Source of the DNA: Piper betle
Lineage: Eukaryota > Streptophyta > Magnoliopsida > Piperales > Piperaceae
Direction of reading: 5' to 3'
DNA: 64,000 nt
NCBI GenBank assembly: GCA_033002965.1
Contig: JAURVB010002728.1
Location: 1-64,000 of the forward strand
A model generated the notes under the pieces. That model was not told the DNA's origin. It was given only the letters and a program-made list of their open reading frames with translations, and made no database searches. Every line of letters begins with the position of its first letter. Within the stretch, counting starts at the first letter, position 1. Of this stretch, positions 38,500 to 50,044 are shown piece by piece. The translations under genes were made by a program, and so were the position numbers.

Positions 38500-40456
38500 A
38501 GATATTCAGGAGTGAGCATGTTTGGTGGAAAGAAGATCGGTGTTTCATGTACATACAAGATCCAACATGTTTTTTTCCTCGAGTTACTGGTCAAGTCTCC
38601 GAGGAAGTTCAATCCTATAGTATGCATCTAGTGGCACTGTTCTCATGTTTGTTTTTTTTTTTTTTTTGGCTTTTTAGTATTCTATTGCGTTCATGTAATC
38701 ATTTTTTCCTGCAACAATCGTCTGTCTCTCGATAATTAGTGTCATATAGAATCCAGAAAATTTTTAAAAAACACCACTCAAAAATAAGCTCTTTAAAGCC
38801 CATCGATCAAAAAAAACTCATATACTTAAAAATACAATTAATAGTTAGTTAGTTACCAAATTTAATAAATAGTTATTTCCTATATAATCATCAACGAATT
38901 ATTTTAATTGGTGGGCTTTAAAGGAGCTTCTTTTTGAGTGGCTTCTTTAAAATCTTTCCATAGAATCGATTTTTGGCTTCCAAGTACGTATTTCTTTCTG
39001 TTTTCTTATTGCCATTAAGCTGGTAAGACAGTTTTTAACTATTTCACACTAGTAGGCCATGATTTATGATGCAGTAAGTATCATACCCTTCAACTATTAT
39101 CATTTTCGCTAATATGTATCTATGGCCCGTTTGACAAAACCATCAACAAAAAGATCAACCAATGACCAAAATCAAAGCATACAATGGGCAGCCAAAAAGG
39201 ATTTCGGCAAGCAGGTAATGCTCATTCTGGACTGTGATATTCAACCGATTTAAAGCATAACTATGGCAAGGATAAACATTATAGACACCAATCAAATCCA
39301 CTTCACTGTTATCCTCTGTATATTTTTGTTTGTTACGAAAGAAGAGGCGTGCAGGAGTGAAAATGAACATGTTATTCAAAATCTTGAGCTACTTGCCAAT
39401 TGCAAGTTGCAATATATGTCTCCATCGCCCACAAGGAACCCTCAAGACCATACCCTACAAGAGGGACCTTATATAAGCTGCCAGCTGACAAGTAAAGCCG
39501 AAATTTAGGTCCTTGTCCAAGTAATACAACAAGAGTTTGCTTCACTTTTGTCTCTTTCTCTGAAAATAACAAGTGCCTTAACTTCCAAGGGCTTCTGTTG
39601 CAGCTGGGAAGCACCATGTATTAAGAACTCATTGACAATCACTGTATGTCAACACCATAACCATTTGAGTGAGGACTAATCTTTCTGGATTAAAACCGCT
39701 TCAACCTGAAGAAGCAACCATTCTGCTCCTCCCTCCAAGCCATTTGATTGCAAATATGGCAGAGCTAAAGCGGGATTCATCGACAGTCCACAAAAAGGAA
39801 GCCGTTCTTCGTAAATTAATTTTGAAAAGCAAACTCACTTTGAGGAATCAATACAAATCCTTTGAGTCCATCTTCATTACCCATGTACCAAGTTCAGCTT
39901 TGGCTTCTTGACAAGTTACATGAATTGCAATTTGAATGCAATGTGACGAAAATTCATTGATCTTTTTTTAGCAAAACTGTAAGAAGTTTTCATACACAGA
40001 ACATGGTTTTACCATACATACCCGACAGGAATGGCATTCCTTTTGTACATAATATTAACACTCATCACAAATGCTTTACAATGCCGAAATTGAGTTTTGT
40101 AAACTTAATTTGTAGTGTTTACCTACTCGCCTTGTATGCATCCACTATCCATTAAATTGAGTTTTGTAATCACTTCTGTACATCCTTCACAGGTCACGAC
40201 CTCTATATATTATCTCCATAGAAAGCTGGATGAACTTATAATTTCCCTCGCAAGTGATAAATGAAAGAACGTCTATAAAACTATGTGCCTAAGTTGGACC
40301 GGTACACCAAAACCTGAAATAATAACACTTCGATGTTATAACAGCCATTGCAGTCTTATAAACTTATACTAAACTTTATTTTGTAAAATATACATACTAA
40401 ATTTCCCTGGCTTGAAGCAGCATTAGCAACCAAATTTGCTACTGTTTCTTCTTCAT
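38500..40456. other. Convergent intergenic region between RSS3-like and RING1-like genes
   Basis: Holds the 3' UTRs of both genes and a MITE at 38754-38959. 39150-39900 is of mixed composition and carries frames on both strands (39372-39617 minus, 39669-39911 plus) that resemble no known protein. They could be UTR or non-coding transcript sequence. Confidence 0.45.
38754..38959. mobile_element. 206-bp hAT-like MITE with 8-bp target duplication
   Basis: The left arm (CAGAAAATTTTTAAAAAACA, then CCACTCAAAAATAAGCTC and TTTAAAGCCCA) is the inverse of the right arm (TGGGCTTTAAAGGAGCTTC, TTTTTGAGTGGCTTC, TTTAAAATCTTTCC), about 55 bp with few mismatches. The direct repeat ATAGAATC flanks it at 38746-38753 and 38960-38967. 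It lies a few hundred bases beyond the RSS3-like stop codon. Confidence 0.85.
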
Positions 40457-43400
40457 TTAGCACTCGCATCTCTCCAGCCCCTGTAAGGCTTTACATTTTG
40501 ACAGTTCGACATTGTCCACAAAAGTTGCACAGCTGGGATCCGTCTCATTGCCATAGGGATATTTTGGAATGTGCACTAATATCTCGAGTTCATCTGGTTG
40601 CACGGGGATTTGAAGTGATATGAACTGCACGTTTGGTTAACATATAATGAAGTCAAAACCAAACTAAGCAGCAGATGACAACATCAAAATAAAATTTAAG
40701 AAATAAAATTTTCACTTGGCGAAGAAGTCTCATTGGCAAGGAAGGATGGCAGCAGAGATAGGGACGCTCCAAACTTGGAACGTTTTGCTTGTCTAAGGGA
40801 AGAAGAGTGAGATGCATATCCAACTGATACATATCAAAAATATATATATCAGTTGGACAACTAAATCAGATGTCAGCAAAAAGTAAACAGCAGGAAAGAT
40901 GTAGACCATGTAATGCTCACTTCGCTTTCATTGTTGTCTAAATTTCGAAGGTGATCAAGCAGTTTTGTCAGCCTAGTATTCTTTGAATTCTTTCCACTGG
41001 AACCACTTGAACTTCCAAAGCGAGTATGGCTGCGTGTGCCCCCACAGCCCCAAGCAAGTACTTCAGTGGTGCCTGCTCTCACTGGCAATGCAATGGTATT
41101 ATCTCTGACCCGTCCTGTATCGTCAATCTCTTCACGGCCACCATCAACCGAAGTGGTTGATGAAAACCTATGTGAGGACCATCTCTTGTGTCTCCTTGGA
41201 TTCATTTCTTGTGAGGCCTCATCAGCAGACGATGAGTCATTTTCCACATCATTATCATTAAGATCATCAACATCGTCATCAGAAAAAGCTGCACTCTCTC
41301 GTGTAGTGCGATTCCTCAATGTCAGATAACTGTTTTGACCCTGTGAGTTACGTTGACTTCCCTGTGACCTTCTCACAAATACAGATCCTCCTGCTTTATC
41401 TGTAATACGTCTTCGACCAAGGGCTTCAGTTTGTCTCCGCAAAGTTTGAGCAATAGACGACTGAATCTGCACATTATGGAGAAAAACAGTTTGGACAAAC
41501 TCAACTCTACCAAAATTACAAAAGGTTCTTTGGAACTTCCAAATGAATGTACTTTATAATCAATAGACAGCTAGTTCCTTAAAAATACCAAACATCTTAT
41601 GTTTCAAAATCACATCTGCTTAACCTAGATTGTGTGGGACTTATAGCGAGACTGGATTGCAGAAGATAACAATATCAGACGTGTAAAAACATCACATATC
41701 TGAAGCATAGCTGCCATATATAATACTTAAATAATGATCCAATATTAGGAAATGATCCAAATACAAAAGCACCAGATTTAATGCAATCTCTAAAGAATCG
41801 GAAGCAAGGTAGATACCAATTTCTCTTAATCAATTCAAACAGCTGTAAATTTAATCACCTCCTTGTTGCGATTCTTTTCTTCATCACGAAAAGCTAATTC
41901 CTGAATGGCAGTCAGTCACATGAGCTAAATAAATTAATGCAGAGCAAATCTCATAACACATAAATAACCTAAGACCAATGAAACAATGATTAACATACCT
42001 CCTCTTCATACTTTTCAATATCTGGATATAAAATTGCTATCAAAGTATCATAATTTGGATCATCTCTTAGAGAACGTCGACTTGCACAGTGTGTCCGGCA
42101 TGCTGGGCATTCATTGTTTCTGCATACGAAGTCTCAGTCAGTCACATTTGTCCCCTTCTCACCTTCACTTATTTTACAAATTAAAAGCTCATTATCTGCA
42201 AATATACCCCAGACGCATTGACTTGTCTATGCATTCCCGACAGAACCGGTGCAGACACTCCATTACTGTCCTTGTCCTTCGAATGATTCCTAAGAGGAGA
42301 AAAATCTGTATCATTGATTTACCAGATTGAAATATTTGCTGGAGATTACAGTAGAATAGTTCTACCCACTACCATTTTCACACAATAAATTGGTCAAACT
42401 TGAATCTTATACATCTATCGAGATTCATGTTGTCACATTGAACATATCTTTTACATGACGTCTAGCTCACGAGCCCATCATGAGTAATTGCTGCGTGTGG
42501 CAGAAGGATGGATGCAGTTCACGGTGATAAAATCTCCATATTGCAAAGAGAAGATATTGCAATTAGCATATAGAAATTAACATATACAAACATGAAGTAC
42601 CGAGGCAAATTGGGCATTGCACTTCTTTGCTTATGTCTGACAACTTCACAAGAACAAATCTGCAAAAAGAGGATTTAACATTAAGCAGCCAGACAGCATT
42701 AGAGGCTCACTACTTCATTCTTAACATTCAAAGCAAATTTTGGATAGAATGATCAATGAAAGTGGCACAGCCAAGCATAAATATGATAAACGGGTAGAAG
42801 CTAAACAAGTTACCAAACTGCATGATGGCTGTAGGTTAAAAATTACTAATAAGAAGTAGCCAGTTGGCAAAACACAATATATATTGATCAGTATTATAAG
42901 CGGAACTAGAGACTATAAAACAGCCACAAGAAACTTGCGTAAACGGCAAAGCGGTGGAACTTCCTCACCGACATGCCAAGCGTTAATTTGATACAAATGC
43001 ATGATCGGACCATCTTGATGTAAGATACGCGCTCCAACTAGGCTTCGCCCAAGAACGAAAAGAAGTTTCGGCAGAACACATCTAAGCATCTACATGCGGA
43101 CCTCTCATGCACTTGATCATATATACCTGCTTTTAAAAACCATGTTTGGACCATAATACCGACATTACGAATCAACAACCACTAATTATAGCATTTTGAG
43201 CAAGCAAAAATCCAAAGAAAAGTTATTCAAGTCCCAAATCTCTGGCAATTTCGTTGGGAACACGAAAAACGAATGCATGCATGAATGTTTAGAGTCACAA
43301 TACCACACTCAAAAGCCAAATGGAAGAACACAGAGTAATGACCAGAATACATATAGATTATATCAGCAGCCCACGTCCAAGCACAGACAATACCAAAAAC

Positions 43401-43692
43401 CACCAATGTCGAGCAATCAATTCAAAGAAAGCCGAACATAAACAGAAAGAACATACTCATCGTTATCCACGGCAGAAGCAGCACTACCATCAGAATCTGA
43501 GATAAAGACATGAACAGAGCAAAAGCAATCACGAAGAAGAGGATCTGTAATTAAAGGTGCAAAATGAAAGAAGCAAAGAAGCTCGTCCATACCGATCTTG
43601 TTCTCCCGCCGGCGGTGGTGTGGGCGTTGGGTGGAGAGTGGGCGGCGATCGTCGTTGTCCATGTCGCGGGCAGGTCGCTTGTGAGCGGCCAT
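40457..43692 (-). CDS. RING1-type E3 ubiquitin ligase of Polycomb repressive complex 1, nine exons, intact
   Basis: Plant RING1a/b pair with BMI1 proteins and monoubiquitinate histone H2A to hold developmental genes silent. Exons on the minus strand: 43692-43593, 43496-43457, 42659-42601, 42289-42208, 42119-41999, 41900-41859, 41466-40921, 40823-40716 and 40624-40457; all junctions are GT-AG and keep frame, giving 421 residues. The RING finger (residues ~62-101) reads CPIC, ECLHRFCREC and CPAC, with all C3HC4 ligands. It is preceded by FVLVKLSDISKEVQ and followed by RRSLRDDPNYDTLIAILYPD. A Ser/Asp-rich linker (exon 7) leads to GKNSKNTRLTKLLDHLRNLD and a C-terminal RAWUL-like domain (LDMHLTLLPLDKQNVPSLER to DELEILVHI). 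For exon 2 the acceptor at 43497-43498 was preferred over one upstream in the same phase because of its pyrimidine tract. The N-terminal tail is short and lacks a long acidic region. Confidence 0.92.
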
Positions 43693-45466
43693 GGTTGGGC
43701 TTCTTGTCTCAGAGTAGATGGAGGCCATCTCTTGTCCTTCTTGCGTTATTTTATTTGGCGCGGATGGGGTAAAATTATTTATGTTCGCCAGCTTTGGAGA
43801 TTGCCACAATAATCGCCAATACTTTGCTGTCCCTAACAATTGACTTCTTAAATAGTCAATACCACGAGTATAGTCAAATTAAGACGCGAGATTGTTCGAT
43901 ATCATTAGAAAAAATACTACCTGCTAATCCGTTGGTAATTATTATGACATCTTCTAATATGGCACACATAAAAACACCAGAACATACTCGTAATAATACT
44001 CTTAGGTCATGTATGAAAGCACGGTAGACATTTTCTACAGTAAGACAGGTTGCGCGTTTTTGAGCGGTGTTAATCATTTTAATCGCAGGTGTTAAAAAAG
44101 ATAATTGTAATAATTAAATTAATTTCTTTCAATTAAGAGGATTGATATCAATCAAAAGTTTGTCATAGGGTAATACTTGTAGGGGTATTAATCGAGTGAG
44201 CGAACCGAGCTCTTTGTGTTCGAACTCAACTTGTTAAAAAACGCTGTTTTTTCTCTCCATGTGATGCTACTCCAATCCCCTTTGAGAAAAAAATGAAAGT
44301 TGAAGTCATTATCATCACTTTCTCAAATTTGGAGGAGGCTATCTTTAAGATTTAGAACTTGAAGTCATTACCATTACTTTCTGAACCCTTTGAAAAAGGG
44401 TTGGTGAACGTTCATGGACAATAGTGGGCTGAACATAGGTTTGTATTTTTTTGAAAATTTTGATTATTACGGTAATATATATTTTTGTCAAAATTAATGT
44501 TATATTATTAACGTAAGTACATCATAGTAAGTTGTATAATTATTTTATTTAATTGTTACTCATTTTTATAGTACTCAAATGCCTTTTTACTGCAAACATG
44601 GTAAAAACAATGATGGATACATAATTACCCATTGTTATGCCTCTATTTATATTTTAATGCTCTTTATGCAATATATGAAATTGATTGAACTCATAATGTT
44701 ATTATTGAATTGCTAATCTACTCCTTAAAAGATAATTAATTGATTTCTTCATTAATTATATTTGCTCTTTAATGCTTTTGTCATGCCAAATATAAAATTG
44801 AGTAGGAAATAATATTTTTTATTTTATTTTAGTGCACTCTTCAAATGTCATGGAGGAAGAACAGTCAAATCCGCCCAATGGAGGAAGAACACTCAAATAT
44901 TAAGGGGGTAAAATTGACAAAAAATAAAAATAATATGTTTCATCCATGCCGTTCGATATCTTTATAAATCCAACGATTGCCATTCACTTTGAGGAGGGCA
45001 CCGCACATTAAAAGTGCGGTGCCGTTCGCAGGAGAAAAATTTTCGGTTGTAATATGCCTCATGTAACCTTGTTGTCGTTGATTAATTCAACTAGTGACTG
45101 GTGAGTTCTGTGCAACGTTATTACTTTCAGGCATTAATTCAACTGGCAAATATAGTGGTTGTTTTTCTCAACCCTTGGGGCCTCCATTTGAAGTATAGCA
45201 TAGTGTTCTTTTTGGGTTCATGGAGTACAGTTGCTTGAAAGTCTAAAAAAACATAAACTATGTGTTCAATCATTCTATAAAATTAAATCCTCATATATCA
45301 ATGCCATACATCCTTGAAAGTGCAAGAATCAACACCGTTAAGGCGTAAAGAGGTAAGTTTAGTATTATAATAATTGATTTTAATGTTGAGCATGATATAG
45401 TGAATCGTTTTTAATTTGCAGAGTTCGGTTGATGGCCTTTAGGCTTCTTCTTAAACTCAAATTGCC
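43693..45466. other. Upstream region of the RING1-like gene and AT-rich intergenic DNA
   Basis: The first ~130 bases are likely the promoter and 5' UTR of the RING1-like gene. At 44190-44240 AGGGGTATTAATCGAGTGAG followed by GAACCGAGCTC matches the terminal repeat of the hAT-like MITE at 56.2 kb, so a broken end of that family is present. A perfect hairpin lies at 44997-45023. Otherwise no gene. Confidence 0.45.
44997..45023. repeat. Perfect 10-bp GC-rich hairpin
   Basis: GGCACCGCAC and GTGCGGTGCC flank the loop ATTAAAA. The style (GC-rich perfect stem with a GGGCA..TGCC core, next to CCAACG words) resembles the head of the foldback element starting at 45482, so it may be a worn end of a related element. 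Confidence 0.8.
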
Positions 45467-45481
45467 ATATATATATATATA
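45467..45481. repeat. (TA)n tract at the start of foldback element copy 1
   Basis: A short TA run directly abutting the palindromic head at 45482. Confidence 0.9.
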
Positions 45482-46972
45482 GGGCAGTGCTACAGTGCAC
45501 TGCCCTATTTTGGTAGTGCAAATGCGTTGCCTCGCATGGGCGGTCGGATCCCTGATCCGACGGCCCACAATCAAACCACACCCCCACCCACCCCCTCCCC
45601 CCCCCACCCCGACGGCCGCCCCATGCCCCCGTCCCGCCGGCCGTCCTATGCCCTTGTCCCACTGGCCGCCCCATTCCCCCGTCCCGCCGGCCCATCCAGC
45701 CCGAGGTGGCGACATTGTTGGCCAACGGGCTGCCGGCAGCAAGGTTGCAGGCAGGGGGTGGCGCGCCTAAACAAATGAGGAAATAAATTTTGACTCTGCT
45801 CCCGACTCGAGTGAATATTACAAAATAAATTTTAAAAAATAAAATAAAATAATTTTTAATAAAAACTTGACTAGCTCTAGACTCGAGTAAATATTATAAT
45901 TTTTAATTTTTTTTAAAAATTATTTCGTAATATTGAATCGGGTCAGGAGCGAGTCGAGAATTATTTTTAAATTTTTTTAAATTTTATTTCATAATATTGA
46001 CTCGAGTATGGAGCGAGTTAAATTTTTATTACAAAATTATTTTATTTTATTATTTAAAATTAATTTCTTAATATTAACTCGAGTCGGGAGCGGGGCGACC
46101 GAGTCAAGTGTTTTTTAAATTTATTTTGTAATCAAAACTTAACTTGATCCCGAGCAAGATCAAGTCAATTTTTTATTATAAAACAAATTTATTACAAAAT
46201 AAATTTAAAAAAATAAATAATATCGTAATAAAAATTTAACTCAGTTGGACTCGAGTTAATACTATGAAATAAATTTGAAAAAAAATAAAATAATTTCATA
46301 ATAAAAATTTGACTCGGTTCTGTGCAAATCGAGTCAAATTTTTATTACAAAATTATTTTATATTTTTTTAAATTTATTTCATAGTATTAGCTCGAGTTAT
46401 GACTCGGAGTAGATTCCGAGTTAAATTTTTATTATGAAATTATTTTATTTCTTTGTAAATTTATTTTGTAATAAAAATTTGGCTCGAATGTGATCGAGTA
46501 AAATTTTTATTACCATATTACCCTCCCCTGTTTCTCCTCCCCCCCTCTGTTTCTCGTGCCACCTCACTGCCGGCGACTGCCAGCCAGGGGTTGGGGGATG
46601 CTGAGGGTGGGACGGTGGGTTCGAGGGGGGGTGGGGGCGGGGGGGGGGGTGAGTAGGGTCGCGGTTGCTTGGGGGCGGGGAAGCGAGGGGCCTGGTGCAG
46701 GGGGAGGAGGGCAGCAGCAGGGGGCGGGGGTGGGGAGGGCTGAGGGCGGGGGTGGACAGGCCGGTGGCAAGGGGGGTGCGGCAGGCCTGAGGAGCGAGTC
46801 AAGGGAGGAGCGGCAGGCTTGGGGCATGGGGGCGGCGAACCGGGGGAAGGGGGCAGGATGGCCAGTGTCCGGGGGCGGGACAGGGTTGGGGCGGGGCTGG
46901 GGCCGGAGGCGGGGCGGGTCCGAGGAGTGGCGAAATCCGGCAGAGGGTGGGAAAGGGGGAGGGAGGGGGGGG
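45482..46972. mobile_element. Foldback element family, copy 1 (left part and core)
   Basis: Starts with the palindrome GGGCAGTG-CTACAGTG-CACTGCCC (45482-45505) against a TA tract, then TGGTAGTGCAAATGCG, then a second palindrome GTCGGATC-CCT-GATCCGAC (45543-45561). A C-rich arm (45580-45700) follows, then GCGACATTGTTGG and GTGGCGCGCC near 45710-45770, an AT-rich palindrome array (45780-46510), and a G-rich arm (46520-46972) that LTR D interrupts. No protein is encoded; long overlapping frames in the arms are low-complexity Pro/Gly/Arg readings. Confidence 0.7.
45780..46512. repeat. Array of AT-rich palindromic units joined at CTCGAG
   Basis: Units of roughly 70-90 bp in which a TTTTTATTACAAAATTATTT-type half and its inverse (AAATTATTTCGTAATAAAAA type) surround an A/T run. 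Units are joined by GAGTCAA / TTGACTC and CTCGAG-like centres, for example near 45806, 45890, 46000, 46080 and 46250. Related arrays occur at 50.26-51.16 kb and from 63.84 kb to the window end. Confidence 0.75.
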
Positions 46973-49900
46973 TGTAACACCCCAAATCCGGTCCACACTC
47001 GTGAACCGAACCGGCATGTTACAGGCCCCGGTTAGGTCGGCTAACGCGAACCTAACTCGTGCGGATCCAATCTCGGCGTCTTAAGATGAAGATACGATCT
47101 GTCATGAACGAATGCATGCACAAAACCCTAAGATGGTACTACATGAATGACATGCAAATTAAATTTCACACCATCACAATTACGACCAAAATCGATGAAA
47201 ATTCTGAAGTAAAACTAACAGGGTCTCCCCTAAAAGTGCAATTATGGGCCCACCCTGTCAAAATAAATAATATATATACAAATATATCGGCATGCATTAA
47301 CAATCACACAAAATCTCATTTATAACATATTCATTCTGAAGCTCGGGTCTCAACCCACTACGCTTCCACTGCTCAACTCTGATCATATTTTGCATTCTAT
47401 TATCATGTCTTAGCGTTTCATTCACATCATATCATCATGCTCAAACATTTACTCATGTCATTCACAATATAATAACATAATAATACAATATTAAACATTC
47501 AGAAATCTAACATGTGTGTGTGTACAAGACCTCATTGCTCCTCCGTCCAAGCTGGCTCATCCATCTCGTGCTTATCACCTACATATATATAAGAAAAACG
47601 TCAGTAACAAGCGTTACTGGTCCGGAAAATAAAATAACTATAACAAACTGGCTATGAGAGCAAACTCTCATCTGAAAGAAAACCATATACTTCCTCAAGA
47701 ACACTCTGAAGGGCACTACTGAGGAGCCACTGGGCTGCAGACCCGGTAGCATCCCGAACTTACTGCTGCTGCTGCTGGTACTGTGCTACTCTCAGCACTT
47801 CTTTTTCAGTACTTCTCGTGAAACTTTATCCTAAGCCCTCTCCTTACCTCCATATTTCTCCTGGCCTTGAGCACGAAGGCCGAGTACTCTCAGGCAGTCG
47901 CCTTTAGTACCCTTTGAACCACAAGTCCGGACATGCGCTGTACTAAACAGTACCCGTAAACCTCCACGTTCTCCGGGTGTGAGGAACTCAAACGCGGAGT
48001 TGTCAGGATCCCTCGGGAATGGAACAGTCCGCTGGCACTAATCCAGAGCCCGCTTTGACTGTCACGGCATCCTCTGCATGGTACGTGCAGTCGGTTTCTC
48101 CATCTCTCGTCTCACTGAAAACTCGATAAAACTATATATATAGGCCTGGGAAGGGATTCATATAATAGGCCCGAAGGCAACTTGTGGTGGATCTTGTTTT
48201 CGAAATCATCCTCGAGGGATCTCATCCTCGAGGGGTTATTAATCCGGAAATATTCGATTAAATGGCCCGAGTTAAGTGGGATCCAATAAAACGCCACTTA
48301 ACCCGCCCTGCAATAATAAAATAAACATACAATGGAAGAGCGTAAAACAAGACGAGTCCTAAACGGACCTGGTGGAAGCTCCAAGCGTGTCATCGCGCCT
48401 AGGCGGCGAGCTCCTACTTCGTACCTACACATCAAAACTAGATACTAACGCCCGCTAACTAAATGATGCATCAAACTCGTTAGACTAAACACGCACACAA
48501 TACAACATCATACCATCAACAATCAACAATCATATAATCAATAAATATGAAAGTAATTCTAACTCATCCTATTCATACCAATTTTATTACGTGTTCTTCT
48601 AAGTTATGTCGTAATAACTTATCATGCTCTCATTAGATCACTTACTATTTATTCGCAATCACTCAAATCATACAACCATCCCTTCACTCATAATTAGGCA
48701 TTACTCATGCCGGTTAATCAAATATAGCATACTGTGCTAACATTCATCATGACAACTAGTTAATTCTAGCATGTTATGCTAACAATCATTATTCAATTTT
48801 AAATAATTCAAATCGGAGGTAATTATACCTCACGTCGTCGGCAATCGGCGACGGCTAGGGTTCCGTCGCGCGTCTCGGAGCTCGAATTCGGCGCTCCTCG
48901 GCGTCCGAACGTTCGATCGGGCTCCACTGGGTGAGCCCCGCGGAAGATCCGGTGGATTCCGGCGAATCCCAGAAATTCCGATTTCCGGCGGTTTCCCGGC
49001 AGTTGCGGGCGGTTTTCCGGCGACTTCCGGTGGTTTTCCGGCGACTATTGCCGGTGGCGTCTACTAGTCGGAAAGGGGTCGTGTTGGGTACCCTCGGAAC
49101 CGGCTCGACGAGCCCGACTCATCTATGAGGTCGACGTGGTCGGCCGAGGCAGTGGCTCGCCGGAAATTGGCTAAAACAGAGGCCGGCGGCGATGGTGGTC
49201 GCTAGATCCGGCCGGCCACGGCGGCGATGGCCTCCGCTCCGGTCGGGGAAGGCGTCGCTAGGTGGTCGAAGGTGCTGTGGCGACCGATCTGATCACGGCG
49301 GCGTTGGTCGCCGGCGGCGGAATCGGCGACGCGACCGAAATGTAGCCGCGGCGCTAGGCGAGCCGATTCCGACGTTGCGGCGGCCTGGCGGCGGCCGGGG
49401 CTGGTCGGGGCGGCACGGCGACGCCGTCGCCGAGCTGGGCGGCGTCGGTCGACGGCCGGGCGGCGACGATCGGCGGCCGGGTGGCGCCGACAGCGGCGGC
49501 GCGCGAACAGTGGCGGCGTCGGGGTTTGGGCAGTGGGGAAGAAAATGTCGTGGTGGAGGAAGAAAGGGTTGGGTGGCAAACTCGTAATTAAGACTTGACT
49601 CGTCTCCGGCTCGAGTCAAGTATAATAACTAGGCCGTATTAAATCCAAAAAAAAATTCATAAAAATCGGGAAAAATCCCGTAAAATCAAACAACATCAAA
49701 AAAATCATAATGATATGCTCTAGAGCTATCAACCCACTCGAAATGCCCGTAACGCATCCTGACGCGATAAACGACCTAAAACTAATTCTACGATCCATTA
49801 TATGTAAAAATAATAATAATAAAAAAATCACTGGCATACTCTCATATATTCTGATAACTCATTCTGTTCTGCTGTGTTCATGACGTTATCATCATATACT

Positions 49901-50044
49901 TGGGTACGCATGACCCTCATAGCTCATACACGCGACCGGTGTCGGCTCGGTACACGTGTCCTGAAACTGACTCAATTCAAAAAAATAACGGTCGACTCGA
50001 CCGGTTCTGAATATAAAACCCTAACTCGAATCGTGGGTTTTACA
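46973..50044 (+). mobile_element. Complete LTR D (Del/Tekay-like), flanks do not match
   Basis: It starts TGTAACACCCCAAATCCGG at 46973 and ends CGTGGGTTTTACA at 50044, 3072 bp, nearly the same length as copy C. Left flank GGGGG and right flank CCATG do not match, so no target duplication remains. No primer-binding site or internal coding region follows. It retains the blocks GGATCCCTCGGGAATGG, ATAGGCCCGAAGGC, CCTAAACGGACCTGGTGG and a well-preserved GC-rich segment (48830-49580) whose frames are not genes. A TATA-like word near 48130 is the probable LTR promoter. Confidence 0.88.

Noticed and set aside
43497..43536. Upstream alternative acceptor for RING1-like exon 2 (adding a Cys-rich 13-residue segment)
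   Set aside because: It keeps frame but has a weaker pyrimidine tract and adds residues not seen in the family; the 43497-43498 acceptor is better.
46518..47035. Overlapping ORFs of 140-159 codons on both strands in G/C-rich DNA
   Set aside because: They are Pro/Arg/Gly low-complexity readings of the foldback element arm, open on both strands because stop codons are rare at that composition; no conserved motif.
49192..49619. Arg/Gly-rich ORFs of 108-131 codons
   Set aside because: They lie in the GC-rich block of LTR D and have counterparts in copies A, B and C at the same LTR position with different frames.
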